Under the pieces are notes generated by a model that was given only the letters and a program-made list of their open reading frames with translations, ran no database searches and had not been told where the DNA came from. A program made the position numbers and the translations under genes. 64,000 bases of DNA from Poecilobothrus nobilitatus. Its lineage: Eukaryota; Arthropoda; Insecta; Diptera; Dolichopodidae. Each line of letters starts with the position of its first letter. Position 1 is the first letter of the stretch. The stretch covers positions 220,584,965 through 220,648,964 of the forward strand of contig OX352774.1 in assembly GCA_947095535.1 (NCBI GenBank). Reading direction: 5' to 3'. Positions 1 to 11,310 of this stretch are shown piece after piece.

Positions 1-1198
1 TACATATTAAAAATATAAGATGCGATAAATGAAGAATAGATGTATGTATGTATGTATGTATCGAAAATGAAAATAAGAAAAAAAAAAAAAATTATGAAAG
101 GAATAAAAAAAAAGAAGATATTATTGTAGTTTTAGGCTATAAAAATTGGTTTTTATTCAGATCAGGACCTTAAAAAATAAGCTTTTTGTAAAGATCGTGC
201 TGTGTATATATTTTGTGTTTTTTTTTTTTTTTGTTTTGCTTTTTGAATGTGTAAAGTTTGAATGGAGAAAAAACAAAATATTAAAAATATTCGCCAAGAT
301 TTCTTTTATTTATTTTTTTCCCTGTTGGTTTGTTCTACTTTTTTCTTATTTTCAAAATTTTATCTTATATTATTCATCATAATATTTTTTAAAAATATGT
401 AAATGTATTTGTAAAGATCTAAGAAAATGTTAAATTTAAGGATTCATTTGTTTTTGTTTTTGTTTTGTAATAATATTAAAAAGGAAAATTTTAAGGACTT
501 CTTATATATTATTATAATATAATAATATTATATAATATATGTATGTATACATATAATAAAATGAAAATAATGAAAAAAAAACATTATAAATAAGCAAAAA
601 AAGGATTTAAATCCTTTTTTAAGGATTTTGTATTAATATAATTCATTTTATTCTATTATGGTTTTATACTTTTAGTTTTTACATTAAAGAATTTAAGGAA
701 ATGTGTCATAAGTTAAATTTTAGATATTTTGTAGTATAAGAAAATTAAGAGAATTTTTTCTGAATGTAATATAATATAAAGATAAGACAATGATATTGAT
801 TTTAATTGTAGATTGTAAATAATTACTTCAATTTTTTAGGTTTAAATGAATGGAAATTTTAATGAGTTTATTCAACTTCGATTTTTTTTTTTAAATTTTT
901 GGTTAAAATTTTTCATTCAGTGCCCTGTTTAAACATCCATAATTATTTCTTTATTAATAACAGATTCTTGGTTTTTTGATTTTATTCCTTTGAAGTGCAA
1001 TGAAAAATAATCCTTTAAAAATTTTAAAAATATCGAAAAATTCAGTCCTTTATTATAAAAAATGTTTTTTTACATCAGAAAAACAAAGCATCGATTTATT
1101 TATATTATGCCACATATATTTAGGTGTAATGGCCGGAACAATTAATATTAAAATCAAAATTATTAATTAAAAACTTTCAGAATAACACTTAAATGATA
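1..1198. other. No gene seen: A/T-rich, simple repeats
   Basis: Contains the TATG run, poly-A and poly-T runs, and a small AAAAAGGATTTAAATCCTTTTT palindrome-like hairpin near 597-619 (AAGGATTT/AAATCCTT). The 78-codon ORF at 146-382 is poly-T translation. Likely intron or downstream sequence of the minus-strand CUB gene. Confidence 0.5.
41..61 (+). repeat. (TATG)n microsatellite
   Basis: About five TATG/GTAT units in a row, followed shortly by a poly-A run. Confidence 0.7.
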
Positions 1199-1266
1199 GG
1201 GACTTCGATGAACTATTGGGTAAGAAAACACCAAATTAAGGTAGGTTCGAATCCCACGCACGTCGA
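1199..1266 (+). mobile_element. SINE-A fragment (tRNA-derived head)
   Basis: The sequence keeps the head of the family defined by the 5.2 kb copy: GGGACTTCGATGAACTATTG followed by GGTAAGA (box A region), then GGTTCGAATCCC (perfect RNA polymerase III box B) and ACGCACGTCG. The part between the boxes is diverged and the 3' half is missing. It is not a functional tRNA because acceptor-stem pairing is absent. Confidence 0.6.
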
Positions 1267-2053
1267 AAAAATAATTTAGAAAAGGTTATTATGGTTTTCG
1301 GATCATCAAAATTTGCAGAATATTTCAATTTTTCACAAAATTATTTTGAAGACGAAACAAGTAAAAATTGAATAGATATTAACATTATAGTTGTGCATTA
1401 TAACAATATAAGAAAAAATAAATGATAATAACCCATAAATTCCCAGCACAACTAAAAAAAAAAATCGTTTCAGCATTTCTTCAAAATTTATTGCTAAAGT
1501 TTTATTGATTTACGAACGAATTTAAAAATTTATTTTTTTTTTGAACGAATTATTTATGTCCTTTTTTCTGAAGATACGATACCAAATATTCATTTATAAT
1601 TTCGAATTTTTTTTTTTTCAAATATTTTGTTAATTTTGTATTTAAATTCAGTTCATTGATTTTACTAATTTTTGTAATTTATTTTGATATTCACATTATT
1701 TATTATTATTATCATTATTATTTAATTTTTCCTTTAGTTATAAATAACTATGGATAACATTTTGAAACTTCTTCCGGTAGGATATTAAGATATTAAGATT
1801 CGTATTAAGATTTGAATTTTATATATTTTAGTTGGGTATTATTAATTTGAATGAACTGAATGGCGTTAGAACCCCAAAAATTTCTGTTTTAAAGTCCCTA
1901 GATACAATGAAACCAAGAAACTTTTTATCGGCAAGAAACGAAATTCGAAACTAAGGAAATCAATAAGAATAGATACAATGAAGAAACAAAAAATTTCCGA
2001 CTGTTGAAATTCAAACTTTGTGGCCTGTCAATTCATTTTTATCATTATCCTCA
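1267..2053. other. No gene seen
   Basis: A/T-rich sequence with poly-A/T runs and a doubled GATATTAA at about 1780-1798. No exon-like composition. It separates the SINE-A fragment from the reverse transcriptase remnant. Confidence 0.45.
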
Positions 2054-2420
2054 TTATTGGCTGGATAACCCTCGTAGGATCTTTGCCTTTTGCAGTTTTC
2101 GCATCCATGTAGACCTGCTCCTTGCTGAAATTCTTCAGTTAAATATTCCTATTGTACAAGCGTCTCTTTCAACGCCGTCAATCCATCTTAATTTGGGATG
2201 TCCTCTTTTTCCTTTTAAGTCACTTCTATCAAATAGTAGGTGGACAATTACTAACAGTTGGACAATTCTCTTCTCTAGGTGGACAATTACTAACAGTTTT
2301 TTCGACGTGTCCTGCCCATCGTAATCTGTCGATTTTAATTGTTTTTTAATATCCGCATATAATTGGTACACCGTCTTAATTTACGGCACCATTGTTCCAA
2401 TACAATGTTATCATATTTTA
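2054..2420 (-). pseudogene. Non-LTR retrotransposon reverse transcriptase, degenerate C-terminal end
   Basis: Minus-strand translation in three frames recovers, in order, the conserved C-terminal blocks of RTE/craniofacial-type endonuclease-reverse transcriptases: a YQLYADI-like block; IKIDRLRWAGHVEK (a hallmark RLRWAGHV motif); KGKRGHPKLRWIDGVERD; and a terminal TWMRKLQKAKILRGL block resembling the family's final (E)W...L..AK...GL motif, ending at a TAA. At least two frameshifts and an in-frame stop separate the blocks, so it is dead. It also holds a 39-bp tandem duplication (22-bp copies at 2238-2259 and 2277-2298). The ORFs that can be drawn here on either strand are by-products of this remnant. 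The rest of the element was not found upstream. Confidence 0.75.
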
Positions 2421-4044
2421 TAGAATAGATTGAGTTATTAAATTTATTAGCTCTCCTGTTAACTCTAATATTTTATTGATTTTGAAAATCATTTAATCAT
2501 GATGAATCATGGTGAACGTTTAGTTCGTCATTTAAAAGAATTTCAAGATCAACCATTTTGTGTACCCGTTTGAGGGTAGGTAACATTAATTTTGTAACCT
2601 TGCATAATAGTGGATTTTTTAAAATTATTATTTCACTAAAATAGTGCAGAAAATTATTAGCATAACAAATTCCTAGTAATTTTGTTTCTAGTATAGTTTT
2701 AATAATAATAGAATTCTTAATGAATTTATATAATAAATTTAATGAAATTTGATTTTTCCTGACAAAATAAGTCAACATTTTACCATAATAATTTACCATA
2801 CTGTTAAGTGCATATTTATATCAAATTCAATAGAATTGATTACTTAAAAATTAATTTTAAAATGTCATTTTATAGAAATAATTTAATTTAAAATTCAAAA
2901 TTTTTCGTTATTTGATATATTATCAACTTAAAATTCCCACATAATCATTTAAATATAACCAAACCAATCAACCACTTCGATATAATTCGAAATATTTATG
3001 TAATTTTATTTTGTATATACAGGGTGATATTGTTTCAGTCTTGAAAATTATTATAGGATTTATTTGGGGAGGACCAAAACTAACATAATATTAAACATGT
3101 TATTATAAGCGAAAAATGTTTTAAAATATCATTATCTGGATATTTTTCGGTTATTTGAAAAAAAATTGGCTATTTTATTAATTTTTTTTTTCCGCTAAAA
3201 TACTCATATAACTTTCGAACGATCGGTTGTTTAAAATATGCAAGATAAAGTGGAAAGCTTTCTTATTGTGTATATCAAATTTATTAATTATGTGGCTAGT
3301 TTTTTAGATATAAGACAATTAAATTAAAACTTAAAAAATGAAAAAGCATTTTAGCTCCCACTTGAAAATAAACCTCAGTTCCCCTACAGAACAATTTTTT
3401 GTTCGTTTTTTTCTTCCGAGAACACACTAAAAGTACTCAAGATTGAACGAGAATCACGCTATGTATAACAAACTAAAAATATTTTTGTAAAAAAAAGGAA
3501 CGAAGCGTTTATTTATATTAAAATGATTGAATCTAAACAAAATAAAAACGGAAAAAACGTTTAGCTTTCCTAAACAAAAACGGAAAAAAATTGTCAAAAT
3601 TGATTTTTTGTATATTTCATCATTAAATCAATTAAAAACAACTCTAGCCCATATTTAACTGTATAAACTAATGCGGTATCAATATTGGCCTTCTAGCACA
3701 CTAACTTTGTGAAATTTACACGTCTTATTCTTGATATAAAAATATGCTTATGATCTAAGATAATAATTTCTTAGTAAATTAATTTAATTAATACATTATT
3801 AAAAACAAAAGGAAGAAGAAAATACCTATTGTAGTAACTATAATATTATGAAAGTAATATAAAAATTCTTTAAGAGCAATAAGTATATATAAACGTTATA
3901 ATTATTACATAATTAATATTTAATTATGATATACCCTATTATTACTTACATAATATTATTTTTACACTTGTATCTTTCTCTTCTGCACTTTATACCTAAT
4001 AGTCAATTCGACAAATATATTTTAAACATAATATTTATAACTTA
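2421..4044. other. No gene seen; possible old repeat from 3019
   Basis: At 3019 the sequence TACAGGGTGATATTGTTTCA followed by GGGGAGGACCAAAAC resembles the ends of common insect repeats. The less A/T-rich part at 3360-3500 (CTCAGTTCCCCTACAGAAC, CTTCCGAGAACACAC) may belong to the same decayed element. The ORF at 2497-2799 has no support. Confidence 0.35.
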
Positions 4045-4375
4045 GATCTGGTTAATTGGCTATAGTGATTAAGTCACCGGCCTTTGAATTGAAATGCATC
4101 CAATTCATTTATCATGTCCAATATAATCGTATAATAATTTGTACCATAATAACTAATATCGTTACATATAAAGAATATAAAAAATAAATAATTCTTGTAT
4201 AAGATAATAGATGGCACACAAATAAAAATATTTGTGTTTCATAGTTTTGTGCAATAGGAAAAGCCGAGAAATTAACGGCTTACTGATAATGATTATTAAA
4301 AAAGAAACTGAAGCTTAGTTAAATATTAATAATAAGTAAATTAGTGGATGCCTTATACTCCTTATATAGGAGTGA
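4045..4375 (+). mobile_element. SINE-B copy
   Basis: This is a second tRNA-like family. The head has GGCTATAGTGATTAAGTC (box A-like); the box B position is decayed. The diagnostic parts are shared with the 35.3 and 52.3 kb copies: AATTCTTGTATAAGATAATA followed by GATGGCAC, then AACTGAAGCTTAGTTAAATA, and GGATGCCTTATACTCCTTAT near the 3' end. Confidence 0.55.
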
Positions 4376-5205
4376 AAATGAAACGGATTTATGTGTTTCG
4401 GATTTGGATTCATGAAATCTCTTAATATAAATATAATAATATATCTCATAGTATCTGGTATAAATAAAATGAATATTGTTATGTATTATAATAATATTAA
4501 ATTTAATGACATATTCACATGTCAACTGAAATATTCATGCATGATTACAAATAAAATAGAAATTAAAATGTCAATAATGACAATGAATTAAATAAAATAA
4601 AATAAAAATTTCCAAAAATAAAATTGATAATGGAAAATATTGTGATGCTATTAAAATAACTGTCTGCGGTTTCATTGTTTTTAATTTGCGGCTCTTTTTT
4701 GAAACTTTTACATAAACATTTCTAAAACAAATTTAAAAATTAATTAGAGTCTAACGCAACTATATTTATATATTATTTAATTTAAAGTGTTAGGTACATA
4801 GTATAAAGAACGTAAAGTATTATAATAGTAAAAAAAAAAAATTACTTCAGTATATTTTTAAATCTTAACAATTTAAGCCAAAACATATAATTTTTGTAAA
4901 AATGAGTGAGTGAAAAATTATTAAATTTTGTAGAAGAAGTTAACTGAAAACTCTAGTTACAAATCAAATATAAATGTTTAAAACGACTTAACTCGGATAA
5001 TAATAACAATGTCCAAATTTTTTAAGTTTAAACCGAACTAAATACCAATTTTATATAATATTTTAGGTATTAAATTAAAATCAATTAGATAATGGATTGA
5101 CAAAACTTTTAACATCCGCAAGTTTCATATTCTCAACTTTAAAATTAGTACATCACTACAAATTTTCATAGCATGCGAATTTTATTTTATTTTTGTGCAT
5201 TTCTC
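4376..5205. other. No gene seen
   Basis: Plain A/T-rich spacer between SINE-B and SINE-A copies. The two opposing short ORFs at 4319-4591 overlap the SINE-B tail and are not genes. Confidence 0.45.
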
Positions 5206-5357
5206 TGCCACATACAGGAAATAAAACAGCCTTTCCTTTTCAGGTGTGGCTGTAAATGTCGTAAGGGGAAATAACTCTTACGACGTGTGTGGGATTCGAA
5301 CCCTCGGTGTTTACAGCGTGTTTTATTCGCTCTTACCCATTAGGCCACCGAGGCCCC
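5206..5357 (-). mobile_element. SINE-A copy, best preserved
   Basis: Read on the minus strand, this starts GGGGCCTCGGTGGCCTAATG, then GGTAAGAGCG (box A), AAACACCGAG, GGTTCGAATCC (box B) and CACACACGTCGTAAGAG. The 3' region folds: GTCGTAAG pairs with CTTACGAC 11 bases downstream. The tail runs through CCTGAAAAGGAAAGGC to TGGCA near 5206. The tRNA-like head with good A and B boxes and a non-tRNA body is the usual structure of a polymerase III SINE. Confidence 0.75.
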
Positions 5358-6312
5358 ATTCAATTTTTATTTATATAAATATAAATATTATAGACTTTAC
5401 TATTGGCCAGATTTTTTTAAAAAACATTTTATAAAACAAAATAGTTTGTTAAAAACTGAACATCTCTCTCTTAATGAGGATCTCGATTGGTGATGTAAAA
5501 AATTCAGAATTCAACTAAAAATTTCAAATTACGATATAATATATCTCTTGAACGCATATTCATTTTCCTTACAGGAATTCATAATTTTTGATATATTTAT
5601 AGGTAGGTATGGATTTTCTTTGTTCAAAATTTCAAAAATATTGGGCTGGCAAAACTTTAGAAAACTAAAGTCAAAATATATTTAAATATTACACACCATA
5701 AGTTAAAATTTAAATGCATTAGAAAGTCAAGGGGAGAACATAATCTGATTCAGTTCCATTAATTTGTAAATTTTTCAGTACATACTTTTAAAAAATTATT
5801 TTGAATTTAAAATAAAAAAAAAAATATATTGATACATACATATGTACCTACATACAAATCTATAAATTTTTTTAATCATGAATGACAACTTGTGATAAAA
5901 CATTTATTTTTACGCGGTAAAGTTATATTTTTACGGCCAAAATTTTTACAAATGACTCATCAAAATTAGAACGTGCGACAATGATTTTTGTTTTTATTTT
6001 TCATGTTTAGAAAAAACAAAACAAAAAAAAAAACAAAACAATTTTATGAAATAACAGTTATCTTACTGAAACAGATAAAAATTTGCTGTAACATTTTTTT
6101 AATAACGGATAATTAAGTTAAAACTTGGCCAATCAAATTTTCTTTTAATTCTTTTGAAAAACATTAACAATTTAATATTAGTTACATATATATATTATAT
6201 ATACATACATATGTACAATGATATAATTATTATAGTTGTTTTAACCGCAAGTTTAATGATACGCAGTTATTTTGCTAATTTTATACTATTTTCCGATAGT
6301 ACATATTATTAT
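5358..6312. other. No gene seen
   Basis: A/T-rich with CATACATATGTACCTACATA near 5835-5854 and a poly-A tract near 6005-6035. Nothing exon-like. Confidence 0.45.
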
Positions 6313-6565
6313 ACAGGGTCTATAACAGTTAGCATAAATCCATTTCTCAAAAAAGTCACTTGGTATAAAGACAGTTAGCATAAAAATACTTTGTTTCAAT
6401 AATTGTCAACAAGATTTTATACAAATTGTCCCGTTAGTATAAATGTTTTGATATATTGCTAAATGTCTTTTTATGACAACTAGTTTTATACTAAAAGACT
6501 TTTTATGCCAACTGGATTTATGCTCAATTGCATTTATGAGAAATTAATTTTGGTCAACCTGGGAT
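6313..6565. mobile_element. Foldback (inverted-array) element
   Basis: The left half carries direct copies of a CAGTTAGCATAAA-like motif (at about 6328, 6371 and 6431). The right half carries the same motif inverted (TTTATGACAACTAG and TTTATGCCAACTGG near 6471 and 6505, ATTTATGCTCAATTG near 6517). TTTCTCAAAAAAG on the left pairs with ATGAGAAATTAA on the right. It starts ACAGGGT and ends CCTGGGATG. No coding capacity. Confidence 0.45.
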
Positions 6566-8496
6566 GCTGTCACATATACTATAGCTAATTATTGTAATAA
6601 TATTTAAATTTTATAACTATGTTTGATGTTAAATGATGAAAAAAAAAAATTGGAAAGATGAAAAAAAAAGAGGAAAAATTACAAAAATTAACATGAGAAC
6701 AACTTTAAGAACATTTACAGTCAACAAAATAAAATTAAAATCACGTTTTACCATTTTAATACTTGTCATAGATAAAAGACATCAAATTAAAGCTTTTTAT
6801 TTTAATAATTAGCATATTCTGGTAATAGTTTAAATAATAATATTATTATTTCAATTAATTTCTTTTTTCATTTAAACTTCATTTTCAAATTAGAAATTTG
6901 TAGTGACAATTAGAAGGAAATCAAATTGCTTTGAACAGTATATGATGATGGTAATATAGACTTTTTGTTTTGAGAAAGTATATAAGCGTTTTATAAAAAA
7001 TTTTTAAAAAAAAGTTTTTTTTTTTTATTTTGCTTTAATTTGAAAAGGTTCTACTCTCTTAGAAACTCATCTTAAATAATGGGGAAATAATTTTAATTTT
7101 TTAATTAGATTTTTCGTTTTTGCTTTTTTCTTTAGAGATTTTTTATAATGCTTGTTCATGCCATTAATGGCTTAAAACATCAGTTGTTTGTAATTATATG
7201 AATATTTTTTTTATTTTTTCAAAATAAAAAAAAAATATATATATATCTATAATATGTGTATTATAATATATATACATACAAATTTATTGAAATTAAAAGA
7301 GAATAAAAAAGAAAATTAAAAAATTTCTATGAATATCCTGTAGAAGAGTGGAATAAAATTGATAGAATTAAAATATTTCTGGGAATATCCTGTGGAAGAA
7401 TGCATTAAAATTGATAGAAAAAATTTATGTAAAAGAAAATAAGGATAATGAACTATGGAATTTAATTAGAAAAATTAATATTATGTTTTATTTCTATTAA
7501 AAACTGTTCAAGAGTTATTTTTAATTAAAGGGCGAATTGAAATTCTAAATTTTTAATTCGCTACATTTTTATTAATTTCTACATTTTTACAGAAACTTTT
7601 ACTAAATTTAACTAAATTCTAGTTATTTTCTTTGATTCGAAATTTTTTTTTTATATGAAAAAAAAAGTTCCTTTTATACTTTTATTATCAATTATCATTA
7701 TTTTATTTACAATCAAAATATTTTTAATTCTTATTAAATACTCGTCATATTGAATGGATTTTTGAAAGAAAAAAATCACATTTGTCAATGTATTTTAAAC
7801 GTCAAAATCTCGATGGTTTGTGTCTTCAATAGATTTGATCATGTTTTTAGAAATAAGTATTTTATAGACCTTTTAAATTAAATAGGTATAGGTAGAAAAT
7901 TGCCAGTAAATTTGTAATTGATGAAAAGAAAATGATATGGCAGCACTGTAGCGTTACACACAGAACACGCTGAAGGCAGTGATGAGAGTAGTATTTATTA
8001 AATGAAGGCAATGAGGATTATTAAATTATTATATTAGAGCTATAAATTTTCTGTTAATAAAAAATGTTTTGTATAATTATGTACTAATATTTTTTTTAAT
8101 GTCGCGCAAAAATAATAATCTGTGAACGTTGAACATTAAGAATAATTATTATAATTATTATAATATTTTGTATATGTATTTAAAAATGATAGCACAAAAA
8201 ATATTACTACTTGTTTGAATGTTGTTACGATACTTTTAGTTATGAAATAGTATTTAAATTTATTCTTGTAAAATTAAATTATTAAATTATTAAATTAAAT
8301 TAAATTATTAAATTTTCTTTTTAAATTATTTTGGAAATTTTAAAAATAGATTGGTTATTTAAATTTCTTTAGTTATTCATCACAAAACTCAGAATTAATT
8401 AATTTAAAGAAGATAAGAAGAGAAAAACAAACTTAATTAAAATTATCCGAAAAAGAAACCTATATTCATAATACTCTGTAACTAGGAAGGGAACCA
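6566..8496. other. No gene seen; one short GC-rich island
   Basis: Holds the 52-bp duplication at 7324 and an island at 7937-7990 (GGCAGCACTGTAGCGTTACA, then CACAGAACACGCTGAAGGC) of near 50% GC. The rest is poly-A/T-rich, with TTAAATTA reiterations near 8275-8320. Confidence 0.4.
7324..7419 (+). repeat. 52-bp tandem duplication
   Basis: TTTCTATGAATATCCTGTAG then AAGAGTGGAATAAAATTGAT is repeated from 7376 as TTTCTGGGAATATCCTGTGG then AAGAATGCATTAAAATTGAT. No coding sense. Confidence 0.6.
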
Positions 8497-9445
8497 GTAA
8501 TGTCAAAAAAAAAAATGTTGAAAAAAAAATGTCGAATTATAATGTTGAAAAATAATTTTTCTACATTTTTTTTAAAGTAGTGTTTTAGAAATAGTTACAG
8601 AAATCAGATTTTATCATTCACGAAACATGTACCTAAATAATATAAGAGTTTCAATAATATTTTTAACGGGAATTTAGCGCCCACTGTTATAAATGCTTTG
8701 TTGTTGAAATGTATATGTAGTAAAAACAATTAGATTTGGATTCAAAATAAGCCAATCAAAATACTGCAGGGTATTTATTCCATTTGTCCAGAATATTTAT
8801 ACTTAGTGAATATGGAAGATTCCGAATTAGGAAAGCCTTTAGAATTGGATTCAAAATAAGGGTACTCCCATTTTTTTTTTTATATGTATATGTATATGTA
8901 AGATCCTCAATTAGGAGGGATTTTATAGTTGGTTACAAAATCAGGGTTATTCGCCTTTTACAGAATATTTATACATACTTATGTATATGTGAGATTCTGA
9001 ATTAGTTGGGATTTAAGAGTTGGATATACGCTTTTTGTAGAATTATGTGTATGTGAGATTCTGTATTTTAGAGTTGGATTTAGAGTTGGATTTAGTATCA
9101 GGGTTATTCGGTTTTTCCAGAATTTTTATGTATATTTGAGATTCTGAATTAGAAGGGATTTTAGACTTAGCTTAAAAAGCAGGGTTATACACCTTTTCTA
9201 AAATATTTATATATATATATATATATATGTGACAAAAATGTTACTTTAGCTCTAAGAGAGATAAATAAAGTTAAAAAAAAAATTATTTTAAATCTAAATA
9301 TACGAGCATTTTTTTATTTCAGCATTTTTTTTTTGAACATTTTTTTTTCGACATTTTATTTTCCAACATTTTTCCTTATTCGACATTTTTGCATTTAGCA
9401 TTTTTTTTTTAACATTTTTAATTCGACATTTTGTTTTTTAACAAA
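8497..9445. mobile_element. Minisatellite flanked by inverted AATGTCGAA/AATGTTGAA arrays
   Basis: On the left (8497-8575) the motif AATGTYGAAAAAA occurs several times. On the right (about 9305-9445) its reverse complement, TTCGACATTTT / TCAACATTTT, occurs at least five times. Between the arrays, from about 8730 to 9225, lie degenerate tandem units of roughly 100-120 bp built on CAGAATATTTATAC, TATGTATATGTGAGATTCTG, AATTAGGAGGGATTTTA and AAAATCAGGGTTATTC. The whole region can fold as a large stem with a repeat-filled loop. It resembles non-autonomous foldback or Helentron-like elements in layout, but the class is not proven. Confidence 0.55.
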
Positions 9446-11084
9446 TCAACCCACACCCGACCAGCAAAATTAATTCATTTTTTAAATGTAACCAGTTAAG
9501 TTTAATTTTCTAAACTTAATTAAAATTGAAATTATTTCAATAAATCTTTATAGACCAATTTATTTTCAACTTAGAAAATAATTTTTTTTTTTGTCCTTTT
9601 CTTAAATTTGTTAATAATTTAAAGGATGTTGAAGAATTTGAAGGACTTTTTTTGTTTCATATTTCTCTATTAAAATAAATTTCAATTAAATTTGATAATG
9701 ATAGCTGAGGGTGGCAACATTTTAGTTTATGCCTACAAAATTTAAAAAGTTTTTTACTCCCAAGAAATTATTACAAAAAACCGAAAAAAAAAAATTTTTT
9801 TTTCCAGGATTGATAAAAAAAATGATCAAAAAGAAAAGAATAAAACATTATGTGTACAAAAAAGAAAAAACGTAGTTCTTTATGCCTCTATATTTCAGTT
9901 GGACTTATAAATGTAAAAAAAAAAAGAGATTGAAAAAAAAAAAAAACTAATTTCATTTATTATAAAAACAAATACTAATAATAAATTTTGAAAACAAAAA
10001 CCAACAAAATATTAAAATGTTGAGTCTGTTGTCTCATGCCTTATTGCTTCAAGCATTGATTCTTTATCATTTTTCCTTTCCATAGCTCATGTTTTTTTTT
10101 TATGATTTTCTTTACTACAATTTTTTTTTAGTTCTTTTTATCAGAACAAAAAAAAAAATTTTTTTTGAATTGAAAGAGTGAGAAAGAAAAATTACAAAAT
10201 AATGGAAAAAATCCCTTAAAACCATTCAAAGTCACGTCCTTGATATGACAATAAAAAAAAAAATAATACAAAAACAAAAAGAAAAACTGTTTGCAAAAAG
10301 TACTTATGTAAAGAAATAACCAACAATTACAATAATAAAAAAAAGAAAATTATAAAGAAGCACATGACGGATAAAATATCAATAAAAAATAATTTTTAGG
10401 ACCGTTTAATAATGTCATATTAGTGGTAAAAGCTACTACAAATGCCAGTGGCCTAAACATGTTAAAAAACGAAATTGAATATAAAAAGAAAAAAAAAAAA
10501 ATTTTTTTTAACAAAAAAATATCTTAAAAAATTTTTTTCTTAAATTTAAGTGTTTCCTTGTGTTAAAGCTTTAAAACTGTAAACATTATTTGTACTTTTA
10601 AAACAAATTTAAATATAGATGTATAACTAGTGTAATTTTTTAAATATTAAATGTAAAAGAATTAATAAAAATTAATTTGATTTGAAATTTTATGTTACCG
10701 TGCACCTAAAAGTTTATTAATGTAAGACGTAAAATGATCTTTCTTTTGAAAACATTTGCTTTTATAATATTCTAATTAATTAGGTAATATCTTTATATTC
10801 TAAAAATGTTCTTATATTTATTTAATATGTCCATATTGTTGCACAAATGCATTTTTATTTATTTGAAAAATTTTTAATTCAAATATTTTATTAAAATCAT
10901 TACGCTTTGAGTAGGATATTAGAGGGCAAGAAAAATAGCAGGATAATGGATCTGTAATGAAAATTGAATTTTCTATTCAAAACTAACTATTGATATAAAA
11001 TTTTTGAAAATCTAACAACTGAATTGCAATATGAGATTCAACTATAGAGTAGTGCAAAATAAAAAAGATGTATATAAACAGAAT
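9446..11084. other. No gene seen
   Basis: Long A runs (9917-9946, 10483-10501) and T runs. No splice-flanked open stretch of balanced composition found. Confidence 0.4.
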
Positions 11085-11310
11085 ATACAGGATATCCAGA
11101 AGTCTAAGGTGACGACAAAAAGAGGGAAGGAGTTAGGGCAAGTCGAAATAACATTAATAGATCGTCCCCCCTCGGAACACTTTTTGCTTGTTTCGACTGC
11201 CCCTATCATCCCCTTTCTTCGTGACCTTCGATTTCCAAACGTACTGCATAAAATGTATATAATATACGTATTTTATGGTAACAGGTCAGGAAAGTTTTGG
11301 GATACAAAAA
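11085..11310. repeat. GC-richer imperfect inverted repeat (hairpin)
   Basis: The left arm AAGGTGACGACAAAAAGAGG (starting near 11104) through GGCAAGTCGAAATAA pairs imperfectly with a right arm that reads, on the other strand, AAGGTCACGAAGAAAGGGG through GGGGCAGTCGAAACAA (ending near 11231). By eye about three quarters of an arm of some 50 bp pairs. A possible outer pair (GGATATCCAGAAGTCT on the left, GTATCCCAAAACTTTCC inverted on the right) extends it. The 113-codon ORF across it is an accident of the higher GC content. Probably a decayed foldback element. Confidence 0.5.

Noticed and set aside
2004..2371. Three overlapping ORFs on both strands
   Set aside because: All fall within the frameshifted reverse transcriptase remnant; only the minus-strand motif blocks have meaning.
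5277..5357. Functional tRNA gene
   Set aside because: Boxes A and B are present, but no acceptor stem or CCA-side pairing forms and related copies continue into a common body, so it is a SINE.
8784..9005. 73-codon ORF
   Set aside because: Translation of minisatellite units; a related peptide appears from the inverted units at 63 kb.
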